Origin: Aquimonas sp044377145
GTDB taxonomy: Bacteria; Pseudomonadota; Gammaproteobacteria; Xanthomonadales; Xanthomonadaceae
NCBI RefSeq assembly: GCF_044377145.1
Contig: NZ_JBILJQ010000004.1
Coordinates: 66,816 to 130,815 of the forward strand
DNA: 64,000 bases
Reading direction: 5' to 3'
The notes under the pieces were generated by a model. The model ran no database searches and was not told the DNA's origin. It saw only the letters and a list, made by a program, of their open reading frames with translations. Each line of letters starts with the position of its first letter. The stretch's first letter is position 1. Shown one piece after another: positions 60,786-64,000 of this stretch. A program made the position numbers and the translations under genes.

Positions 60786-62099
60786 TCAGCCGGCGACCGC
60801 GCCATCGAATGCGTAAACGCTGCCGTTGTCGCTGCCGGCGGCGACCGTACTGCCGTCGGCACTGAGCTGGATCGGCCAGCTCATGTCCGAGGTCGGGAAG
60901 CTCCACAGCAGTTCTCCGCTGGCGGCATTCCACAGATAGAAGTCGCCCGGCGTGCCGTCGGGATGCCCGTCGGCCAGCGCCAGCGCGCTGCCGGTCGCGT
61001 CGAAACTGACCGAGTTCGGCGAGCGCGCCGTGCTGGCGGTCCAGATCAGGGCCGCGTGCGAATACATGTTGTGGAACACCGACACACTGCCTGCACTGCC
61101 GACATTGCCGGCCACGCCGATACGGCCGCCGTCGGCGCTGCAGGCCACGCCATAGATGGTGGTGGCGCCGCCCGGGATCTGCACCTGCCAGGCCGGCGCC
61201 AGCGCGCCCGCGGCCATGCATTTGTCGACATTGAACGCGAACAGCAGGCCATTGTTGGCTCCTGCAAACGCCCAGCGCCCGTCGGCCGAGAGCGCGGCGA
61301 AATGCAGATAAGCCGAATTCGGCACCTGCCAGCGCAGGGTCTGCGTCGGCACGCCCTGACTGATGCCGAACAGGATCACCTCACCGTGGTAGCTCGCCAC
61401 CAGACCCGCGCCGGCCGCAGCGTCCAGCGCGGTGACCAGCGCAGTGTCGCCGGCGGCCGCGGCGGTCAGCGGGAACAGGCTCGGCGGCGCGCTGAAATCT
61501 CCGTTCGGCGTGCGCGCGAACAGATAGCCCTGATCGGCGCCGGCCAGCAGCAAGCGGGCGTGGCTGTCGAGCGCCACCACATTGCCGCGGCCAGGCAGTG
61601 CGAACTCCAGCAGCGACGCGCCATTGCCGACCACATAGGCCGCGATGAAGCCGGCGTAATTCGGGCTGCCGCTGCGCCAACCGCAGCTGGCCACCACGCT
61701 GGCATCGCCCGCCATCGCCACCCAGTACACGCCCTGCCAGCCGTCGAACTCCTGCTGCATCAGCAGCTCGCCGGCGCGGTTCCAGACGTAGGTGCCGAAG
61801 GTGCCGTACTGGCTCGGCCCGCTGCCGGCCTGCGCCGGCGTTGCCGCGCTTGAAGGCAGCGCCGCCGCCACTCGGCCGGCGAGTTTGGCTTCGCCACCGG
61901 TCGCCTGCGCGCTGGCACTGCTGCCGTAATCGTGGAAGAAGGTGCCGGCGACGATGTGCTCACCGTCGGCCGAGATCGCCACCGAGTTGATGTAGAAGCC
62001 CGCATGGGGCACGCGGGACCACAGCGGCGTGGCGATCGGCATCGGCTGAACCTGGATGAGCACCGCAGATCGCGGCGGCGTTGATGCTGCCACAAGCAC
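60786..62099 (-). CDS. Stand-alone WD40/PQQ-like beta-propeller protein
   Basis: Up to 437 residues from a GTG at 62099; an ATG at 62042 (MPIATPLWSR) and a GTG at 62063 are alternatives and no start has a good Shine-Dalgarno. Repeating blades with the pattern VAISADGEHIVAGT, FAALSADGRWAFAGANNGLL, YGVACSADGGRIGVAGNVGS and LSADGSTVAAGSDNGSVYAF indicate seven or so propeller blades. No signal peptide is evident. It is cotranscribed with the kinase downstream and resembles the kinase's own C-terminal region, so it may be a partner or a duplicated piece. Confidence 0.78.
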   Translation of the reverse strand: MLVAASTPPRSAVLIQVQPMPIATPLWSRVPHAGFYINSVAISADGEHIVAGTFFHDYGSSASAQATGGEAKLAGRVAAALPSSAATPAQAGSGPSQYGTFGTYVWNRAGELLMQQEFDGWQGVYWVAMAGDASVVASCGWRSGSPNYAGFIAAYVVGNGASLLEFALPGRGNVVALDSHARLLLAGADQGYLFARTPNGDFSAPPSLFPLTAAAAGDTALVTALDAAAGAGLVASYHGEVILFGISQGVPTQTLRWQVPNSAYLHFAALSADGRWAFAGANNGLLFAFNVDKCMAAGALAPAWQVQIPGGATTIYGVACSADGGRIGVAGNVGSAGSVSVFHNMYSHAALIWTASTARSPNSVSFDATGSALALADGHPDGTPGDFYLWNAASGELLWSFPTSDMSWPIQLSADGSTVAAGSDNGSVYAFDGAVAG

Positions 62100-62146
62100 A
62101 GGTCATATCAACGACTGCCAGGGCTGTCGGCGCGACGCGCTCGCCT

Positions 62147-62464
62147 TCAGAACGGAATGCGCCCAGTCAGCAGATCGCGGTACATCACCCAGTCGCCCAT
62201 GAACGAGTACAGCGGATGCTTGAAGGTCGCCGGGCGATTCTTCTCGAACACGAAATGGCCGACCCAGGCAAAGCCATAGCCGCACATCAGCCCGGCCACC
62301 AGCCACAGCGGATTGAAGGTCGACACCGCCAGCAGCAGGCAGATCAGCGCCCCGCTGCTGCCAACAAAATGCAGCCGCCGGCAGGTGCGGTTGCTGTGCT
62401 CACCCAGGTAGTAGGGATAGAACTCGCGAAAGCTGGCAAAGCCGGTGGTGGCGGGGGTGTCCAT
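62147..62464 (-). CDS. DUF962 (Mpo1-like) membrane protein
   Basis: 105 residues with two membrane helices. The family signature is clear: REFYPYYLGEHSNRTCRRLH, then GYGFAWVGHFVFEKNRPATF and HPLYSFMGDWVMYRDL, with the conserved histidines. Yeast Mpo1 of this family is an Fe2+-dependent dioxygenase acting on 2-hydroxy fatty acids; the bacterial role is unproven. It is a stand-alone gene with 233 bp of non-coding DNA upstream, where I recognise nothing. Confidence 0.9.
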   Translation of the reverse strand: MDTPATTGFASFREFYPYYLGEHSNRTCRRLHFVGSSGALICLLLAVSTFNPLWLVAGLMCGYGFAWVGHFVFEKNRPATFKHPLYSFMGDWVMYRDLLTGRIPF

Positions 62465-62697
62465 GCAGGCGCTCGGTGGCGGCGGATCCGACCCACACGG
62501 TGCAGAGCACGCGTGCGGGAATCAAGCTGCGCTGCGGCGAGAGAGGTGTGGGGCGCGTGAGATCAGGGCTGCAGGCGCAGGAAACGGCGTTTGAACTCCA
62601 CGCGGGCCCACTGCTGCACGCTGCTAACGTCATGCTCCGGGTGTGATGGCGAGATCTACGGCGGGGACCAGCGAGTCACCCATCCGGCGCAAACGCG

Positions 62698-63417
62698 CTA
62701 GCGGCTCTCCCGACCCTCGGCAGCCAGCGGCAACGCATTCAACTCGGCGCGCGCCTCCTTCCAGCTGGGATAGTGACGGTCCAGCAGCGCGACGAAGGCC
62801 GCTGAATGGGTGGGCTCGAGCAGATGCGCCATCTCGTGGACGATGACGTACTCCAGAAGGTCCCTCGGCTTTTTCACCAGCTCGGTGTTCAAGCGGATAT
62901 AGCGCGCATCCGGATTGCAGCTGCCCCACTTGGTCTTCATGCGCTGCAGAAAGTAGGCCGCCACCTTCACGCCCAGCGTCGGCTCCCAGCGCGCGATGAG
63001 CCCGGGCACGGCTTGATGCAACAGCGACTTGTGCCAGTCGTGCATGACCCGCGCTCGCAGAGCGCTGTCGCTCCCCGGGCGCACGGTGAGCATGATCCGG
63101 CGATGGTCGAGCCGCACCTCGGGCCGAGCTTCGCGCTCTTCCACCGTCAACAGATAGCGCCGACCCCAGACGTGGTGGCTCTCGCGGTTCTGGAATCGAC
63201 GCGGGGCCTCGCGCGCCTGGCCGGCAAACCGCTCCTGTTGCGCGCGTATCCAGCCCAAGCGGGTAATCGCGTAGGCACGGGCCACCTCGCTTCGCGTGCC
63301 GGGCGGCGCGACCAGACTCACTCGTCCCTCGGGCGGATGCACCGACAGATGCACATGCTTGACCGGCTTGCGGGTGAACTCGATGGCGATCTCGCCGAGA
63401 CGAAGAATCTCGATCAT
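62698..63417 (-). CDS. YgjP-like zinc metallopeptidase (DUF45/COG1451)
   Basis: 239 residues. Motifs: VHLSVHPPEGRVSLVAPPGT at the N-terminus, MKTKWGSCNPDARYIRLNT (the WGSC-type strand) and YVIVHEMAHLLEPTHSAAF, where HExxH plus a later His bind zinc. Genes of this type commonly follow hsdR in type I restriction loci. Its ATG overlaps the stop of the upstream HsdR fragment (ATGA), which supports that origin. Confidence 0.9.
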   Translation of the reverse strand: MIEILRLGEIAIEFTRKPVKHVHLSVHPPEGRVSLVAPPGTRSEVARAYAITRLGWIRAQQERFAGQAREAPRRFQNRESHHVWGRRYLLTVEEREARPEVRLDHRRIMLTVRPGSDSALRARVMHDWHKSLLHQAVPGLIARWEPTLGVKVAAYFLQRMKTKWGSCNPDARYIRLNTELVKKPRDLLEYVIVHEMAHLLEPTHSAAFVALLDRHYPSWKEARAELNALPLAAEGRESR

Positions 63418-63887
63418 CGGTAGCCCTGCAGATTCTTGATCAGCTCGAACAGCGCGCGGGTAGCCTCGCGGTTGCGGTTCATCAGCGGAAACAGCGCATT
63501 GAGCACTTGGGCTTCGCGCGCCTGATCACCGCGCCAGCCGGCCGGGGCACGCTCAAGCATCATCCGGTCGATCTCTGACGCCAGCCCCGCCAGATCGGAG
63601 TAGCCCGCTTTAGCCTCGGCCGCCCTGCGAGCCTGCGCCTCCAGGCCAAGAATGTCTGGCAGATTGCGGTAGATGACCTGGGCCTCATGCCGCCCCTGCA
63701 GAATCGACGGCGCATCAGAATCTGCGGGCTTCTCTGCGAGCTGGCGCACCAGTGCCTCGGCCTTGCGCAGAAACTCCTCGTAGGCCGCCGCATCGGCCCG
63801 GCTCTGCTGGATCAAGTCTTCGAGCAGCTTGGACATCTCCGCGTAGAAGCGCGGATCGGTCAGTTGATCGCGGACCCTACGCGCCTA
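63414..63887 (-). pseudogene. hsdR: C-terminal remnant of type I restriction subunit HsdR
   Basis: An open stretch of 157 codons, bounded upstream by a TAG at 63885-63887; an ATG at 63836 could start a 140-residue protein. The sequence reads like the extreme C-terminus of HsdR: LTDPRFYAEMSKLLEDLIQQ with YEEFLRKAEALVRQL, and near the end PAGWRGDQAREAQVLNALFP, ALFELIKNLQGY. The motor and nuclease parts are missing and a plus-strand gene appears to begin 67 bp upstream, so the locus is decayed or rearranged. A free-standing regulatory fragment is a less likely alternative. Confidence 0.7.
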
Positions 63888-63953
63888 CACTCCACGAGAC
63901 AGTGACGCAGCACGTTATCTCTCATTCTAGGGCGGCTTTGTTCGGAGACTCCC

Positions 63954-64000
63954 ATGCCAAAGCCGTTGCGGGTTCGCCCGCCAGAAACATCTTCCGCCGT
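63954..64000 (+). CDS. Possible start of a gene running off the right edge
   Basis: An ATG at 63954 with GGAG ten bases upstream opens a frame (MPKPLRVRPPETSSA) that continues to the window end. Too short to identify. Confidence 0.3.
   Translation, partial: MPKPLRVRPPETSSA

Noticed and set aside
59244..61853. Open frame of 869 codons antisense to the kinase and propeller genes
   Set aside because: Spans two real genes and their junction; composition-biased shadow.

Overview
The window is high-GC, densely coded bacterial DNA. The genes look gammaproteobacterial and most like Lysobacterales (Xanthomonadales): GATTCGGG-type intergenic tandem repeats, a Kbp-type LysM/BON protein, a MidA-like methyltransferase, a pteridine-reductase-type SDR and a DUF4397 secreted protein. 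No phage, plasmid, CRISPR, rRNA or tRNA gene was seen. The assignment rests on gene content and repeat style, not on a search.

Layout. 1-20 kb is mostly housekeeping: the 3' part of a chemotaxis receptor, a YpfJ-type zinc peptidase, a DeaD RNA helicase, a LacI-family regulator, two GNAT acetyltransferases, an ATP-grasp enzyme, etfBA with a clear terminator, a TonB-C-like secreted protein, a lipoprotein alkaline phosphatase, a TPR-PAS membrane sensor, an NDUFA9-like SDR and an aromatic aminotransferase. 20.9-35.6 kb is one seven-gene minus-strand operon with overlapping or nearly touching genes. It encodes what looks like a complete electron path from cytoplasmic NAD(P)H to the cell surface. 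35.7-44.2 kb holds cca, an orphan ABC-type permease, an HD-GYP phosphodiesterase, kbp, a VanZ-like protein, a MidA-like methyltransferase and a pteridine reductase-like SDR. 44.2-56.2 kb holds a symporter-fused hybrid histidine kinase, a PHB-depolymerase-like lipoprotein, a TonB-dependent receptor divergent from a GntP permease, a DUF4397 protein and a two-component pair split by a 400-bp repeat block. 56.5-64 kb holds a giant Ser/Thr kinase with a propeller-like C-terminal half, a stand-alone propeller protein, a DUF962 membrane protein and the tail of a type I restriction locus (HsdR C-terminal remnant plus a YgjP-like metallopeptidase).

The most interesting system is the redox operon (20927-35574). 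In transcription order it encodes: an NAD(P)H/FAD oxidoreductase fused to two cyclic-nucleotide-binding domains and a four-cluster ferredoxin domain; a membrane protein with two His-X13-His helices, typical of a diheme cytochrome b; an inner-membrane FHA domain fused to a periplasmic decaheme cytochrome c; a tandem GlcG/HbpS protein; a predicted outer-membrane beta-barrel; a decaheme cytochrome with a C-terminal LVIVD-like propeller; and a pentaheme cytochrome. A second FHA protein follows. About 25 c-type hemes, a barrel and built-in FHA and cyclic-nucleotide sensory domains suggest a regulated trans-envelope electron conduit. I do not recognise it as a described system.

Several repeat families also stand out. 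Arrays of 7-bp GATTCGG/GAATCCC units flank variable cores at three intergenic sites. A 36-bp inverted pair lies upstream of the aminotransferase. A 30-bp palindromic repeat has expanded in frame inside the N-terminus of the decaheme-propeller gene.
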